Assembly: GCA_900143635.1 (NCBI GenBank)
Contig: FREY01000001.1
Location: forward strand, 465,324-529,323
From: Rhodobacteraceae bacterium Alg231-04
GTDB taxonomy: Bacteria > Pseudomonadota > Alphaproteobacteria > Rhodobacterales > Rhodobacteraceae
Length of the DNA: 64,000 bases
Direction of reading: 5' to 3'
Shown here: one piece after another, positions 36,570-47,164 of the stretch
Layout of the letters: each line of letters starts with the position of its first letter
Numbering within the stretch: position 1 is the first letter of the stretch
The notes under the pieces: generated by a model
The model's database searches: none
Told to the model about the DNA's origin: nothing
What the model saw: the letters and a program-made list of their open reading frames with translations, nothing else
Translations under genes and position numbers: made by a program

Positions 36570-36606
36570 TGCTTTCTTCCTTTTCGACCCGGACCTGATC
36601 GCCCGG

Positions 36607-36912
36607 TCACGTCTCGTGAATGATACGCGCCTCGCGCGCGATCGACCATTCAATCAATGGCCGCCACAGCGTCTCTGCCAGATCGGGATCAAGCCCCTCA
36701 CTTTCGGCACAGCACCGTACATTCGTCACCACCGCTTCGACCCGGTCGGGGATGCGCGCGGGCCAGCCGTTTTGCTGCTTCAGCGCAATTGCCCGGTCGA
36801 TATATCCCGCCCGGTCTGCCAGCATCCGGATCAACTCTCCATCCAGCCGGTCAATCTGCGTCCGCAGGTCTTCCATGCTGTTGCAGGCTTCGGGGGGTAA
36901 ACGGTCACTCAT
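36607..36912 (-). CDS. Chorismate mutase (AroQ type)
   Basis: 101 residues, all-helical AroQ monofunctional mutase turning chorismate into prephenate for Phe/Tyr synthesis. Helix 1 [22 protein letters not shown] and the [14 protein letters not shown] segment match the AroQ catalytic pattern (Arg, Lys44, Arg and Glu). It lies between fhs and folD, unrelated to its own pathway; a hairpin separates it from fhs. A pericyclase-like mutase variant for salicylate or similar cannot be excluded by sequence alone. Confidence 0.85.
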   Translation of the reverse strand: MSDRLPPEACNSMEDLRTQIDRLDGELIRMLADRAGYIDRAIALKQQNGWPARIPDRVEAVVTNVRCCAESEGLDPDLAETLWRPLIEWSIAREARIIHET

Positions 36913-36925
36913 GTCTTTAATACTC

Positions 36926-36953
36926 TTGCGGCCCGGATCTCTCCGGGCCGCAA
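36926..36953 (-). other. Perfect 12-bp stem-loop between fhs and chorismate mutase
   Basis: Arms ttgcggcccgga (36926-36937) and tccgggccgcaa (36942-36953), loop tctc. No T-run follows on either strand. It could act as an mRNA processing or stabilising element after fhs. Confidence 0.5.
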
Positions 36954-36970
36954 ATGCCGCATTTTGCGTC

Positions 36971-38647
36971 TTAGAACAAGCCTTCGATCTGGCCTTCGTC
37001 GTTCAGGTGGATGCTTTCCGAAGCCGGTTTGCGGGGCAGACCCGGCATTGTCATGATCTCACCGCAGACTGCGACGATGAAACCAGCACCCGCCGACAGG
37101 CGCACTTCGCGGACCGGAACCGAGTGGCCGGTGGGCGCGCCGCGCAGAGTGGGGTCGGTGGAGAAGGAATACTGAGTTTTCGCCATGCAGACCGGCAGAT
37201 TGCCGTATCCTGCTGCTTCCCATTCCTTCAGCTGGTTGCGGATCTTGTTGTCGGCGAGAACCTCATCGGCACGGTAGATACGCTTGGCCACGGTTTCGAT
37301 TTTCTCGAACAGCGGCATATCGTCCGGGTAGATCGGCGAGAAGTTGGCAGAGCCGCCTTCGACGATTTCCACCACTTTTTCAGCCAGCGGCGCGGAGCCT
37401 TCGGAGCCCAGTTCCCAGTGGCGCGACAGGATTGCCTCGCAACCGTGGGTCGCGACATAGTCTTTGACAGCCTGAACTTCGGCGTCGGTGTCGGTGACGA
37501 AGTGGTTGATCGCAACCACAACCGGCACACCAAAGGACTTCACGTTCTCGATGTGACGACCCAGGTTGGAACAACCGTTGTTCACGGCGTCAACGTTTTC
37601 GGCACCCAGATCAGCCTTGGCAACGCCGCCGTTCATCTTCATCGCGCGCACAGTGGCAACCAGCACAACCGCGTCGGGCGCGATGCCTGCCTTGCGGCAT
37701 TTGATGTTCATGAACTTCTCGGCACCGAGGTCGGCACCAAAGCCTGCTTCGGTCACAACAAAGTCGGCAACTTTCAGCGCGGTCTTGGTGGCGATGACCG
37801 AGTTACAGCCATGTGCGATGTTGGCAAAAGGGCCGCCGTGCACGAAGGCCGGGTTGTTTTCCAGGGTCTGCACCAGGTTCGGCTGCATCGCGTCTTTCAG
37901 CAGAACGGTCATTGCGCCCTCTGCCTTGATGTCGCGGCAGTAAACGGCGGTCTTGTCACGGCGATAGGCCACGATGATGTCGCCCAGACGCTTTTCCAGA
38001 TCTTTCAGATCGTTGGCCAGGCAGAGGATCGCCATGACTTCGGAAGCCACGGTGATGTCAAAGCCGGTTTCGCGCGGGAAGCCGTTGGACACGCCACCCA
38101 AGCTGGCCGTGATCTGACGCAGGGCGCGGTCGTTCATGTCGACCACACGACGCCATGCAACGCGGCGGATGTCGATCTCGCACTCGTTGCCCCAGTAGAT
38201 GTGGTTGTCGATCATCGCCGACAGCAACGAGTGGGCCGAGGTGATAGCGTGGAAATCACCGGTGAAGTGGAGGTTCATCTCCTCCATCGGCACAACCTGT
38301 GCATAGCCGCCGCCTGCAGCGCCGCCCTTCATGCCGAAGTTCGGGCCAAGCGAGGCTTCGCGAATACAGATCATCGCGTTTTTGCCGATGCGGTTCAGGC
38401 CATCGCCCAGACCCACGGTGGTGGTGGTCTTACCTTCGCCCGCAGGCGTCGGGTTGATCGCGGTCACCAGGATCAGCTTGCCGTCTTCTTTGGACTGCAC
38501 CGAGTTGATGAACTCCTGGCTGACTTTGGCCTTATCGTGGCCGTAAGGCAGCAGGTCATCGCTGGAGATGCCAATCTTCGCGCCGATCTCTTGGATCGGA
38601 CGTTTCTTTGCCTCGCGGGCGATTTCGATGTCGGATTTGTAGCTCAT
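36971..38647 (-). CDS. fhs: Formate-tetrahydrofolate ligase
   Basis: 558 residues, matching the family length. Makes 10-formyl-THF from formate, THF and ATP. P-loop-like motif [11 protein letters not shown] (67-77), [20 protein letters not shown]-type segment, and a C-terminal [12 protein letters not shown]-like stretch here as [17 protein letters not shown] chose the ATG at 38647 (MSYKSD) over an open upstream extension of 43 codons. First gene of the fhs-chorismate mutase-folD operon. In Roseobacters Fhs supports oxidation or assimilation of C1 units from methylated compounds. Confidence 0.97.
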   Translation of the reverse strand: MSYKSDIEIAREAKKRPIQEIGAKIGISSDDLLPYGHDKAKVSQEFINSVQSKEDGKLILVTAINPTPAGEGKTTTTVGLGDGLNRIGKNAMICIREASLGPNFGMKGGAAGGGYAQVVPMEEMNLHFTGDFHAITSAHSLLSAMIDNHIYWGNECEIDIRRVAWRRVVDMNDRALRQITASLGGVSNGFPRETGFDITVASEVMAILCLANDLKDLEKRLGDIIVAYRRDKTAVYCRDIKAEGAMTVLLKDAMQPNLVQTLENNPAFVHGGPFANIAHGCNSVIATKTALKVADFVVTEAGFGADLGAEKFMNIKCRKAGIAPDAVVLVATVRAMKMNGGVAKADLGAENVDAVNNGCSNLGRHIENVKSFGVPVVVAINHFVTDTDAEVQAVKDYVATHGCEAILSRHWELGSEGSAPLAEKVVEIVEGGSANFSPIYPDDMPLFEKIETVAKRIYRADEVLADNKIRNQLKEWEAAGYGNLPVCMAKTQYSFSTDPTLRGAPTGHSVPVREVRLSAGAGFIVAVCGEIMTMPGLPRKPASESIHLNDEGQIEGLF

Positions 38648-38814
38648 GAGGCTGATCCCTGATCCCGTCAATTCGTTTACTCCGGCATACAATGGCCGGT
38701 CTAATCTCAGCCATAAACCCAGCCCAGCGGATTGAGCACGCGGATTACGACATTTTCCAACCCCGAAACGTCGCATCGCCGCCGCGGTGTTTCAAATCGG
38801 AAACGCCGTGTCAC

Positions 38815-39402
38815 TTACTGTCCGGAATGCGGCATCCAAGCGCGCTGATCCGGCACGAAGAGTTTCAGCCTGTCACCCAGCCGCAGAGCGCCGGGGCGTT
38901 CGACCCAGGCGGTGATTCCCCGCCGACCCTCGGCTGCGGGTTTGAACCGCGCACCCAGTCTTGCGTGATCTGCTTCGATTTCCCGTCCGGGCAGCACACA
39001 GGGGCGGTTTTCCATATCCACGGTCAGTGTCACAGCGTCCGGCCCCTGCAGCCGCGACGAGGGCGGGATATGGGTGAAATCCGGAATGCCCCTGACCACG
39101 ATCGACGCGCCCAGATAGCGCGGGTCCAATGCACCGGTCTCCATGGCTTTGGCAATTTGCGACATCTCTTCCTGCGACAGGATCGTCAGCTGGCGCACAT
39201 TGCGGATCTCGGTGCCCTGCGGGTAGAAGTTTTTGACCCGCACGCAGGACGGACGATTTGCGCCCTCATGGCGCGCGCCATGAACGCCGGAGAACGCAAG
39301 CTCCAGCTGCTCCACCGGCTCAGCTTGAATGCCACTGTCTGCTGGAACATGGCCGAGCCAGACTATCTCTGCACTGAATTCCGTTTCTTTCAAAACTGGC
39401 AT
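38815..39402 (-). CDS. MOSC-domain protein
   Basis: 195 residues. MOSC (Moco sulfurase C-terminal) domain throughout: GVHGARHEGANRPSCVRV, LTILSQEEM, and the C-terminal GITAWVERPGALRLGD. Such proteins transfer sulfur or bind molybdenum cofactor or reduce N-hydroxylated compounds. A Cys in NRPSCVRV may be the persulfide site. Upstream 60 bp to the ftsH terminator; it is separate from the moeA/mobAB cluster at 54-57 kb. Specific function unknown. Confidence 0.82.
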   Translation of the reverse strand: MPVLKETEFSAEIVWLGHVPADSGIQAEPVEQLELAFSGVHGARHEGANRPSCVRVKNFYPQGTEIRNVRQLTILSQEEMSQIAKAMETGALDPRYLGASIVVRGIPDFTHIPPSSRLQGPDAVTLTVDMENRPCVLPGREIEADHARLGARFKPAAEGRRGITAWVERPGALRLGDRLKLFVPDQRAWMPHSGQ

Positions 39403-39462
39403 AGCCGCCTCTCTTCATCTTTTTACAAATACTCACTTCACCCGGCCCGCCACCCGCGTGTC

Positions 39463-39498
39463 AAAAAAGGCCCGGATGCTTTGTCAGCATCCGGGCCT
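39463..39498 (-). terminator. Strong terminator of ftsH (end of the tol-pal to ftsH run)
   Basis: Perfect 13-bp stem: aggcccggatgct (39468-39480) and agcatccgggcct (39486-39498), loop ttgtc. On the minus strand TTTTTT follows immediately. It lies 17 bp past the ftsH stop. Confidence 0.93.
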
Positions 39499-39514
39499 AA
39501 TCACTGTAGAGACC

Positions 39515-41434
39515 TTACGCCGAAGGTTCCGGCTCCATCCCGTCTTCGGGCGGGGATTTCTTTGGCTTGGCCTTGGGGATCGCGGTGACGGAGGCGCTGC
39601 CCTCGTCGGCACCATCATCCTCATCGTCGCTGGCATGGGGCGGTTCGCCGTTCATGACGCGCTTGATTTCCTCACCGGTGAGGGTCTCATACTCAAGCAG
39701 ACCCTGTGCAAGGCGCTCAAAGCCTTCGCTGTTTTCGGTCAGGATCTTGCGGGCGCGCTGATAGCCTTCGTCGATCAGGCGTTTCACCTCACCCTCGATC
39801 AGCTCCTTGGTGGCCGCAGAGACCGAAAAGCCCCCGGCGCCGCCATTGGCCTGATAGCCGGCTGCGGCTTCCTGATAGTCGATATTGCCGACCGCATCAG
39901 ACATGCCCCATTGCATCACCATCGCACGGGCCAGACCCGAGGCCTGCTGGATGTCGCCCGCAGGACCGTTGGAAACCTCATCCTCACCATAGGTCAGGAT
40001 CTCGGCCGCCTTGCCTGCCATCGCCATCGCCAGACGCTGGTGGCACTCTTCTTTGAACATGTTCAGACGGTCGAACTCGGGCAGGCTCATCACCATGCCC
40101 AAGGCGCCGCCGCGCGGAATGATGGTCGCCTTATAGACCGGGTCGCATTTGGGCAGGGTAATCCCCACCACCGCGTGGCCGGCCTCGTGATAGGCGGTCA
40201 TTTCCTTTTGTTCCTGCGTCATCACCATCGAGCGACGCTCAGCCCCCATCATCACCTTGTCTTTGGCAGATTCGAAATCTTCCATGGTGACGAAGCGGCG
40301 GCCAACACGGGCGGCCATCAAAGCTGATTCGTTGACAAGGTTTGCCAGATCAGCCCCCGAAAAGCCCGGTGTGCCGCGCGCGATGATGCGCAGATCAACG
40401 TCAGGGCCCAGCGGAGTCTTGCGGGCGTGCACGCCGAGGATCTTCTCGCGGCCTTTGATGTCGGGGTTGCCGACGGTGACGTTACGGTCAAAACGACCCG
40501 GACGCAGCAGTGCGGGGTCCAGAACGTCTTTGCGGTTGGTCGCGGCCAGAATGATGACGCCTTCGTTGGCCTCAAAGCCGTCCATCTCAACCAACAGCTG
40601 GTTCAGGGTCTGCTCGCGCTCGTCATTGCCGCCGCCATAACCGGCGCCACGATGGCGGCCAACGGCGTCGATTTCATCGATGAAGACGATGCAGGGCGCG
40701 TTTTTCTTTGCCTGTTCGAACATGTCGCGGACGCGGGATGCACCGACGCCCACGAACATTTCCACGAAATCGGACCCGGAGATGGTGAAGAATGGCACCC
40801 CAGCCTCGCCTGCGATGGCACGGGCCAGCAGGGTTTTACCTGTGCCCGGAGGGCCCACCAGCAATGCACCTTTGGGGATTTTGCCGCCAAGACGCGAAAA
40901 TTTCTGCGGGTTGCGCAGGAATTCGACGATCTCTTCCAGCTCTTCCTTGGCTTCGTCGATGCCGGCAACATCGTCAAATGTGACGCGGCCGTGCTTTTCG
41001 GTCAGCATCTTGGCCTTGGATTTGCCAAAGCCCATCGCGCCGCCTTTGCCGCCGCCCTGCATCCGGTTCATGAAATAAACCCAGACGCCGATCAGCAGCA
41101 GGAAAGGCAGAAGCGTGATCAGGAAGGACTGGAAACCAGACTGGGTCTGTTTCTCGGCCCGCACCGGAATGTTCTTTTCGATCAGCATCGAGGTGACTTC
41201 GGTGTCGCCCGGCTTGATCGCCACATAGCTTTGACCGTCAGATGCGGTAAAGCGAACCTGCTCGCCATCCAGCACAACAGTGCTGACCTGACCTGCGTCC
41301 ACCGCCGTCACGAATTCCGAAAAAGTCTTTTCGCGGCTTTGCAGCGTGCTGCCAGAGCCGCTGAACAGATTGAAGAGCGCCAGGATCAAAAAAAACAGAA
41401 TGACCCAGAAGGCGATATTGCGTGCGTTGCCCAA
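39515..41434 (-). CDS. ftsH: ATP-dependent zinc metalloprotease FtsH
   Basis: 639 residues from a TTG start at 41434 ([10 protein letters not shown]), which has gggag 10 bp upstream and gives the usual FtsH N-terminus; an upstream ATG would add 10 residues with no match. Two membrane helices (about 8-24 and 103-121) bracket a periplasmic loop. AAA module with Walker A GPPGTGKT (194-201), Walker B IVFIDEID, zinc site HEAGH (416-420). Degrades misfolded membrane proteins and short-lived regulators. Located 78 bp after tilS, a pair seen widely in proteobacteria. Confidence 0.97.
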   Translation of the reverse strand: MGNARNIAFWVILFFLILALFNLFSGSGSTLQSREKTFSEFVTAVDAGQVSTVVLDGEQVRFTASDGQSYVAIKPGDTEVTSMLIEKNIPVRAEKQTQSGFQSFLITLLPFLLLIGVWVYFMNRMQGGGKGGAMGFGKSKAKMLTEKHGRVTFDDVAGIDEAKEELEEIVEFLRNPQKFSRLGGKIPKGALLVGPPGTGKTLLARAIAGEAGVPFFTISGSDFVEMFVGVGASRVRDMFEQAKKNAPCIVFIDEIDAVGRHRGAGYGGGNDEREQTLNQLLVEMDGFEANEGVIILAATNRKDVLDPALLRPGRFDRNVTVGNPDIKGREKILGVHARKTPLGPDVDLRIIARGTPGFSGADLANLVNESALMAARVGRRFVTMEDFESAKDKVMMGAERRSMVMTQEQKEMTAYHEAGHAVVGITLPKCDPVYKATIIPRGGALGMVMSLPEFDRLNMFKEECHQRLAMAMAGKAAEILTYGEDEVSNGPAGDIQQASGLARAMVMQWGMSDAVGNIDYQEAAAGYQANGGAGGFSVSAATKELIEGEVKRLIDEGYQRARKILTENSEGFERLAQGLLEYETLTGEEIKRVMNGEPPHASDDEDDGADEGSASVTAIPKAKPKKSPPEDGMEPEPSA

Positions 41435-41512
41435 GGAACAAAGTCTCCCAAATTCGGGGCGCACCAGCCGGGCGCCCGCTTTGAGCCTAAAATAAGGATG
41501 ATTGAGGCAGGT

Positions 41513-42763
41513 TCAATGAGATAAAAGCGATGCGAAGAACTCTTCGCTGCTGCGCGCCTCAGATATATGCCAGCCGTTGCCCATTCCGGCCAGTGGTGCG
41601 GCCTCCAGATCGCAACCGCGCCACAGGGCCGGCGCGGCCTCAAGAACCGGTCGCGGCAGGCCGGTTGCGCGCCAATTGTCACAGAGTTTCAGCCCTGCCG
41701 ACCCCAGCACGCGGGTTTGCAGACCCGCCGTAACGCCGCCCTGCAGACGCCAGTGGCGATCCCATAATGCCCCCGGTGCGCAAGCCAGGTCTTTGACGGC
41801 GTTCAATTCGCGTGCGACCCAGATTTTTCCACCGGAACAGAGGATACGACAGCCTGCAAGGGTTGCCCCGCGCCCCTCGCGGACCGCCTCCAGGAGGTCG
41901 GTCATCGGCGCGCGGCGTGGCGGATAACCGCTGCCGCCCACCCACATCAGCGCATGTCGCAGCAGGCGGTGGCCAATTTCGGCAGGCTGCAGCCGCAGTT
42001 TGTGCTGATCAAGAATCACCGCCCCCGCATCAAGCTGCACAAGGTCGCGTGCGGCAAGAAAAGTGAACCAGTCCAGGGCCGCATCGGCGCGGCCCATATT
42101 TTCAGCAACACCCGACAAAGATTCCACCGTCAGCCCCAGCGGCTCCAACAGTTCCAGTGCCTTGCGCATCCGAACACGGCCGAATCGGGTGTCCTCGTTC
42201 GACGGGTCATCAATCCAGCCGACATTTTTTTCGGTCAGGAAATCCCGCAGGCGCTGGCGCGACACATCGAGAAGGGGGCGGATCAGGGTGACACCATTGC
42301 GCACCCGGCGCACCGGCATGGCCGCGATGCCGGTAACCCCCGCCGACCGGCTGAGCCGCATCAGGACGGTTTCCGCCTGATCATTAGCCGTATGGCCCAA
42401 TGCCACGGCCTGGATCCCAAGGCTGCGGGCCCAGTCGGTCAGCAACCGGTAGCGGGCTTGTCGCGCCTGATCCTGCAGGTTTCCCTGCCCGTCCCAGCCC
42501 CGCCAGTTCAATATATCGTGAGAAATACCAAGTTTCGCTGCAGCGCCCGCCACCTGCAGCGCCTCGGCGGCGCTGCTTTCGCGCAGACCATGGTCCACGG
42601 TTGCCGCGCAAAGCGTGACCTCGGCCGGATCAAAACAGTCTTTCAGCACATGCATCAACGCCACCGAATCACCGCCGCCCGATACGGCGATGCCCAGTTT
42701 GCGCGGCACGGATCCGTGAAAATGCGCCCTGACGGACTGAACAATATCTGCCCGTGCCGTCAC
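41513..42763 (-). CDS. tilS: tRNA(Ile)-lysidine synthase
   Basis: 416 residues. N-type ATP pyrophosphatase P-loop SGGGDS at 28-33, ALGHTANDQAETVLMRLSRSAG is the tRNA/ATP signature. Modifies C34 of tRNA-Ile(CAU) to lysidine. Start ATG overlaps the ybgF stop by 4 bp. Essential in most bacteria; no unusual residue seen. Confidence 0.95.
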   Translation of the reverse strand: MTARADIVQSVRAHFHGSVPRKLGIAVSGGGDSVALMHVLKDCFDPAEVTLCAATVDHGLRESSAAEALQVAGAAAKLGISHDILNWRGWDGQGNLQDQARQARYRLLTDWARSLGIQAVALGHTANDQAETVLMRLSRSAGVTGIAAMPVRRVRNGVTLIRPLLDVSRQRLRDFLTEKNVGWIDDPSNEDTRFGRVRMRKALELLEPLGLTVESLSGVAENMGRADAALDWFTFLAARDLVQLDAGAVILDQHKLRLQPAEIGHRLLRHALMWVGGSGYPPRRAPMTDLLEAVREGRGATLAGCRILCSGGKIWVARELNAVKDLACAPGALWDRHWRLQGGVTAGLQTRVLGSAGLKLCDNWRATGLPRPVLEAAPALWRGCDLEAAPLAGMGNGWHISEARSSEEFFASLLSH

Positions 42764-43599
42764 GAACAGCTGAGAGCGGACAATTCTGCAGCCGCAGCCG
42801 CCTTGGCGGATTCTGCGGCCGGGAAGCGGATCGCCACTTCGGAGAGGGTGATGCAGGCCTGTTCGGTCTGCCCCAGCCGCCCCAGTGCCGCCCCCAGTTC
42901 AAACAGCGCATCCGGCGCAATTGTACCTGTCGGATTGCCGCTGAACGATGCCAGATAGGCCCGCGCTGCCTCGCGCGTGTCGCCTAGCCCGTCCAGCGCC
43001 TTGCCGCGATGATAATTTGCATCCGCTGTCAGCGGGCTGCCGGGATAGGCAAGTTCAAACGCGGCAAAGCGGTTCGCCGCGTCCTGATGGCCACCCTCTG
43101 CCAAAACCTGCAGTGCCGCGTCGAAATCGGCCTGTTCACCCACCGCCAGCTCTTCGCTTTCCGTGGTGCCCGCGCCGATGGTGCCGCCAACCGGCACGCC
43201 GCCTGCCTGCGATGTCTCACCGCCCAGCGTTGTGGTCTCGCCCAGCTGGCTGATGTCGCCGCCTTCCAGTTCGACCAGACGGAATTCCAGATCGCCGATC
43301 CGGTTGGTGCCGTCTTCGACAATGCTGCCGATCCGAAGATCCAGCTTTTCGGTCTGCGCGGTCAGGCGTTTCAGCTCGCTTTCAATCGCATTGACCCGGT
43401 CCAGAACCGTGCTGCCCTGCAAATCCGCCGCGGGCGCACCAGTGGTCGACAGTTCCCGCTTCAGACGCTGGATTTCGACGAACAGAACAGTCAGCTCCTG
43501 GCGGATGTCGGCCAGCGTGCCGTCATCCTGCGCCGATGCGCCTACGGGGGCGAAAACAGTGGCCGCAGTCAGCGCGGCGGCAATCAAAGCACGGCGCAT
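42760..43599 (-). CDS. ybgF: Tol-Pal system protein YbgF/CpoB
   Basis: 279 residues. Signal peptide cut near ASA-Q (about 24), a coiled-coil region at about 30-90 (EIQRLKRELS; LKRLTAQTEKLDLRIG), Gly/Thr-rich linker to about 150, and a C-terminal TPR domain (FDAALQVLAEGGHQDAANRFAAF; YHRGKALDGLGDTREAARAYL). CpoB links Tol function to peptidoglycan synthesis at septation. Four bases after pal. Confidence 0.92.
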   Translation of the reverse strand: MRRALIAAALTAATVFAPVGASAQDDGTLADIRQELTVLFVEIQRLKRELSTTGAPAADLQGSTVLDRVNAIESELKRLTAQTEKLDLRIGSIVEDGTNRIGDLEFRLVELEGGDISQLGETTTLGGETSQAGGVPVGGTIGAGTTESEELAVGEQADFDAALQVLAEGGHQDAANRFAAFELAYPGSPLTADANYHRGKALDGLGDTREAARAYLASFSGNPTGTIAPDALFELGAALGRLGQTEQACITLSEVAIRFPAAESAKAAAAAELSALSCS

Positions 43600-43603
43600 C
43601 AGG

Positions 43604-44125
43604 TCAGCTCGTCAGGCCAGCGGCGAGAATGGTCACGGCGCGGCGGTTGTTGGAATAGCAGCTTTCGGCCGAACAGATTTCCAAGGGGCGTTCCTTGCCA
43701 AAACTGACAGTTTTCACCCGGTTGCCAGCCACCCCGCGCGAGATCAGGAATTCACGCGCCGCGTTGGCCCGGCGCGCACCCAGCGCGAGGTTGTATTCCC
43801 GCGTGCCCTGCTCATCGGCGTGACCTTCGATTGTGGCATTATAGTCCGGGTTTGCCGCCAGCCACGTGGCTTGGGCGGCCAGAATGCTTTCGGCCTCGGC
43901 GGTCAGGTCGGATTGATCGACAGAGAACAGCACCCGGTCGCCAATGGTCTGCTGAAAATACGCCAGGCTGCTTTCATCCAGCGGGTTGCCATCAACGCCA
44001 AATCCGCCGTTGGCACCGGATGTATCATTGCCGCCGCCGCCAAAAATCGCGTTGTCACAGGCCGAGACACCCAGCACCGATGCCAAGAGAAAGGCTTTAC
44101 CCAGTTTATTCATCATACCGCTCAT
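43604..44125 (-). CDS. pal: Peptidoglycan-associated lipoprotein Pal
   Basis: 173 residues. Lipobox GVSAC with Cys23; OmpA-like domain from about 70 with VLFSVDQSDLTAEAESIL, IEGHADEQGTREYNLALGARRA and KERPLEICSAESCYSNNRRAV. Anchors the outer membrane to peptidoglycan and to TolB. A second start two codons in, at MMNK, is possible. Confidence 0.97.
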   Translation of the reverse strand: MSGMMNKLGKAFLLASVLGVSACDNAIFGGGGNDTSGANGGFGVDGNPLDESSLAYFQQTIGDRVLFSVDQSDLTAEAESILAAQATWLAANPDYNATIEGHADEQGTREYNLALGARRANAAREFLISRGVAGNRVKTVSFGKERPLEICSAESCYSNNRRAVTILAAGLTS

Positions 44126-44209
44126 GTTCGTCAGCCTCTTATGCGTTGCTGTTGTTAGCAGAACTCTACCACTGCGCGATGGCGCTGCCTACCGTGTTGA
44201 TTTGCCGCC

Positions 44210-45535
44210 TCACTTCTGCAGCGGCGACCAGGCCGGATCCGAGGCGCCATCAGGCGTACGCACCGGTTTCAGATTGCGCCCGGTCACATCCACCGAGTAA
44301 AGCAGCGCACGGCCGCTGGCCCCTTGGGTTTCGCGGGTGAACATGATCACCCGGCCATTGGGCGACCAGGTCGGGCCCTCATCCAGGAAGGACGCGGTCA
44401 ACAGGCGCTCTTCGCTTCCATTGGTGCGCATGACACCAATGTGGAACCGTCCGCCGCTTTGCTTGGTAAAGGCGACAAGGTCACCGCGCGGCGACCAGAC
44501 CGGCGTGCCATAGCGGCCCTTGCCATTGCTGATCCGGCGCGCATCACCGCCAGAGGCACCCATGATATAGAGCTGCGGCGTGCCCGAACGGTCGCTCTCA
44601 AAGACGATCTGGCTGCCGTCGGGAGAAAAGCTGGGCGCTGTTTCGATCGACGGCGCCGTGGTCAGCCGTTTGCGCTGTCCGCTGGCGATATCCATCGTAT
44701 AGAGGTCGGTATTGCCGCCCTGGGCCTGTGAGTAGACCACCGTGCGCCCATCCGGTGAAAACCGCGGCGCAAAAGACATGGTGCCTTCGTCGGTGTTCAG
44801 CACACGCTGCTGCACCCGACCTACATCCATCACGTGGATCTGCGGAAAGCCGCTTTCATAGCTGGTATAGAGCACCCGGTCGCCGGTCGGCGAAAAACGC
44901 GGTGCCAGCACGATGGATTCGCTGCTGGTGAGGTATTTCACATTGGCGCCGTCATAATCCATGATCGCCAACCGCTTCTGGCGTTCGTTCTTGGGCCCGC
45001 TTTCAGACACGAACACAACGCGACTGTCGAAATAGCCGCTTTCGCCGGTGATGCGGCTGTAGACCGCATCCGATACCTTATGGGCCATCCGGCGCCAACC
45101 TTCGGTGGTGCCGGTGAATTGCAACCCGTTGCCCATCTCCCCGTCCGAGAACACATCATAGAGCCGGAACCGCACCGTCAATTTGCTGCCATTGACCGAA
45201 ACCCCGCCAACGACCAGCGCCTGTGCGTTCACCGCTTTCCAATCGGCATATTTGACCGGCGCGTTGAAATCCGTCACCCGCGAGATATGCGCCGAGGCGG
45301 GAACTTCGCGAAACAGCCCGGTGCCTGTCAGATCCGCGGCGATCACACGCGACAGCTGCGCCGCCATTTCTGCCGCAGCCGGCGTGTCGGGCACAAAATC
45401 CGGCACCGCATAGGGCATGGGTTCGATCACACCATCCGTGATTTCGATGCGCAAAGGACCGTTCTGTGCCAGTGCTGCGCCGCCGGGTGCGATCATCATC
45501 AGCGCTGCTAGGCCTGCTGCCAGAAAATTCCTCAT
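44210..45535 (-). CDS. tolB: Tol-Pal system protein TolB
   Basis: 441 residues: signal peptide ending ALA-Q (about 24), N-terminal alpha/beta domain and a C-terminal six-bladed beta propeller with recurring SPDG/SPTGDR repeats ([40 protein letters not shown]). Periplasmic partner of Pal. ATG overlaps the tolA stop by 4 bp. Confidence 0.97.
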   Translation of the reverse strand: MRNFLAAGLAALMMIAPGGAALAQNGPLRIEITDGVIEPMPYAVPDFVPDTPAAAEMAAQLSRVIAADLTGTGLFREVPASAHISRVTDFNAPVKYADWKAVNAQALVVGGVSVNGSKLTVRFRLYDVFSDGEMGNGLQFTGTTEGWRRMAHKVSDAVYSRITGESGYFDSRVVFVSESGPKNERQKRLAIMDYDGANVKYLTSSESIVLAPRFSPTGDRVLYTSYESGFPQIHVMDVGRVQQRVLNTDEGTMSFAPRFSPDGRTVVYSQAQGGNTDLYTMDIASGQRKRLTTAPSIETAPSFSPDGSQIVFESDRSGTPQLYIMGASGGDARRISNGKGRYGTPVWSPRGDLVAFTKQSGGRFHIGVMRTNGSEERLLTASFLDEGPTWSPNGRVIMFTRETQGASGRALLYSVDVTGRNLKPVRTPDGASDPAWSPLQK

Positions 45536-46707
45536 TTGATCCGCATCCTTTCGGGATTGAATGTCATCTCAATATCACGCCATTGGGCGTATTTTTCAGC
45601 GGGAAGTTTGAACCCGCGTGCCCCGCAGCGGATAATTGCCCGCCGTGCGGCCTCAAAAGCCTGTTTTGCAGCCGTCTGGCTGCCGCCATCACTGGATAGC
45701 ATCCGAATAGAGCCCGCATCGGGCTTGCCGTCCTGGCCCAGCGTGACACCGACCACAACGGTTGTGCGCAACGCTTCCGTCGACAGAGAGCCGACGTTCC
45801 AGCAATTGGAGACCGAAACGCGCAACGCATCCTTTTCGCCAGCGGTCAGCGGCGGCCCCGACGGCACTGGCGCTTCGACCTCACCGCCACCTGCAATCGC
45901 TTCGGCAAGCGCGTCATTCACTGCGTCTTGCTGGGCATCCTGAACAGGTGTCTCAGCCACGGGCTGCGGCGCCGGGTCTGGTTCGGGTTGCGGTTCGGGA
46001 CGGCGCGGGCGGGCCCGCGGACGCAGCGATTGCTGTGGCGCGGACGAGGCCAGCGGCAGGCTGTCATCAGGTTGATCGGCCTCGGTCGCGATCCGGTCAC
46101 CCGCAGCCTCGGGCGCAGTTGCCTCCTGCACCTCTTGGGTGGTGTCGGCGCCCACCTCGGCAGCCACTTCGGGCTGGGCAATGTCATCCGGCACGGTGTC
46201 TTCAGGCGGTGCGGCCACTGGTTCCGGGGCGACGCGGTCGGCCGGACGTGACACATCCGGCAGCACCAGCTGTGGTACATCTTCGGCCAACTCGGGCGGC
46301 TGTGGCACATCCGGTGCAGGTGGCACAGGTTCCGGAGTTGGCTCCGGCTCCGGCAGTTCGCGCACCTGTTCATCTGGTTGCGGGGCCGCCACCTGATCTG
46401 GTGGTGTGGCTTCCGGTTGCGTCTCGTCGGCTGCCGCCGCTTCCGGCGCTTCGTTCTCTGGTTCGGGCAACGGCAGGGCCGCTGGTTCAGGGGCGATGTC
46501 AGGCGCGGCGGCCTTTGGGCTCATTGCCGCGAATTGTTCAGCCGTGATAACCGAGACCTGCTGAACCTGCATCGGCAGCGGTTCCGAGGGGAACCACGCG
46601 CCAAACACGGCCCATGTCACCAGCGCCCCGTGGCCCGCAAGAGAGATCTTGGTTCCGGTTTGCAAAGCGCCACCCAGCCCGTCAGCCGTTGTCGCCGGCG
46701 CCGTCAA
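45532..46707 (-). CDS. tolA: TolA-like protein with Pro/Glu-rich linker
   Basis: 391 residues. N-terminal membrane segment (about 22-40), then about 200 residues very rich in Pro, Glu and Ala rather than the Lys/Ala/Glu coiled coil of E. coli TolA, then a C-terminal TonB/TolA-like domain (about 290-385; [21 protein letters not shown]). It sits between tolR and tolB where tolA belongs. The start overlaps tolR by 26 bp, an unusual overlap that should be checked. The linker is probably extended and acidic. Confidence 0.85.
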   Translation of the reverse strand: MTAPATTADGLGGALQTGTKISLAGHGALVTWAVFGAWFPSEPLPMQVQQVSVITAEQFAAMSPKAAAPDIAPEPAALPLPEPENEAPEAAAADETQPEATPPDQVAAPQPDEQVRELPEPEPTPEPVPPAPDVPQPPELAEDVPQLVLPDVSRPADRVAPEPVAAPPEDTVPDDIAQPEVAAEVGADTTQEVQEATAPEAAGDRIATEADQPDDSLPLASSAPQQSLRPRARPRRPEPQPEPDPAPQPVAETPVQDAQQDAVNDALAEAIAGGGEVEAPVPSGPPLTAGEKDALRVSVSNCWNVGSLSTEALRTTVVVGVTLGQDGKPDAGSIRMLSSDGGSQTAAKQAFEAARRAIIRCGARGFKLPAEKYAQWRDIEMTFNPERMRIK

Positions 46708-47161
46708 AGGCCGGCCCGCCGGTGTCCGTCACCAGACCCACATTGGCAAATCCGCCCGCGTTCAGCGCGCCCATCACCTGCATCACCTGCTCGTAGGTCA
46801 GGCTGCCATCGGCGCGCAGAAACACCCGGTCCGAAGAGCGTTCAGCCGCAATCGCACGCAGCTTTCCGATGAAGTCTTCCGGCGCGACCGGCGTGGTCTG
46901 GATTTCAATCCCGCCTGCCGCAGTCAGCGTCACCGTCAGTGGTTCTTCCTCGTCCCCCGGCAGGGCTCCGGCGGCGGTTTTGGGCAGTTCAACCGGCACC
47001 CCGACGGTCAACAGCGGCGCGGCAACCATGAAAATGATCAGCAGGACCAGCATGACATCAACAAAGGGCGTCACGTTGATCTCTGCCATGGGGCGCGCGC
47101 GGCCGCGACGGCGGCCCCGGCGGCGCTGGCTGTCTGCAGAGGATTGAACCGCGGCACCCAT
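46682..47161 (-). CDS. tolR: Tol-Pal proton channel protein TolR
   Basis: 159 residues, ExbD/TolR family. Arg-rich N-terminus then MAEINVTPFVDVMLVLLIIF with the conserved membrane Asp in PFVDVML that carries protons. Periplasmic domain follows. Works with TolQ to energise TolA. The 25 residues before MAEINVTP are unusually basic; a start at the internal ATG is possible. Confidence 0.95.
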   Translation of the reverse strand: MGAAVQSSADSQRRRGRRRGRARPMAEINVTPFVDVMLVLLIIFMVAAPLLTVGVPVELPKTAAGALPGDEEEPLTVTLTAAGGIEIQTTPVAPEDFIGKLRAIAAERSSDRVFLRADGSLTYEQVMQVMGALNAGGFANVGLVTDTGGPAFDGAGDNG

Positions 47162-47164
47162 GGC

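Noticed and set aside
36620-38662. Very long open frame antisense to fhs
   Set aside because: Biased translation with no recognisable domain; it mirrors the codon pattern of fhs.
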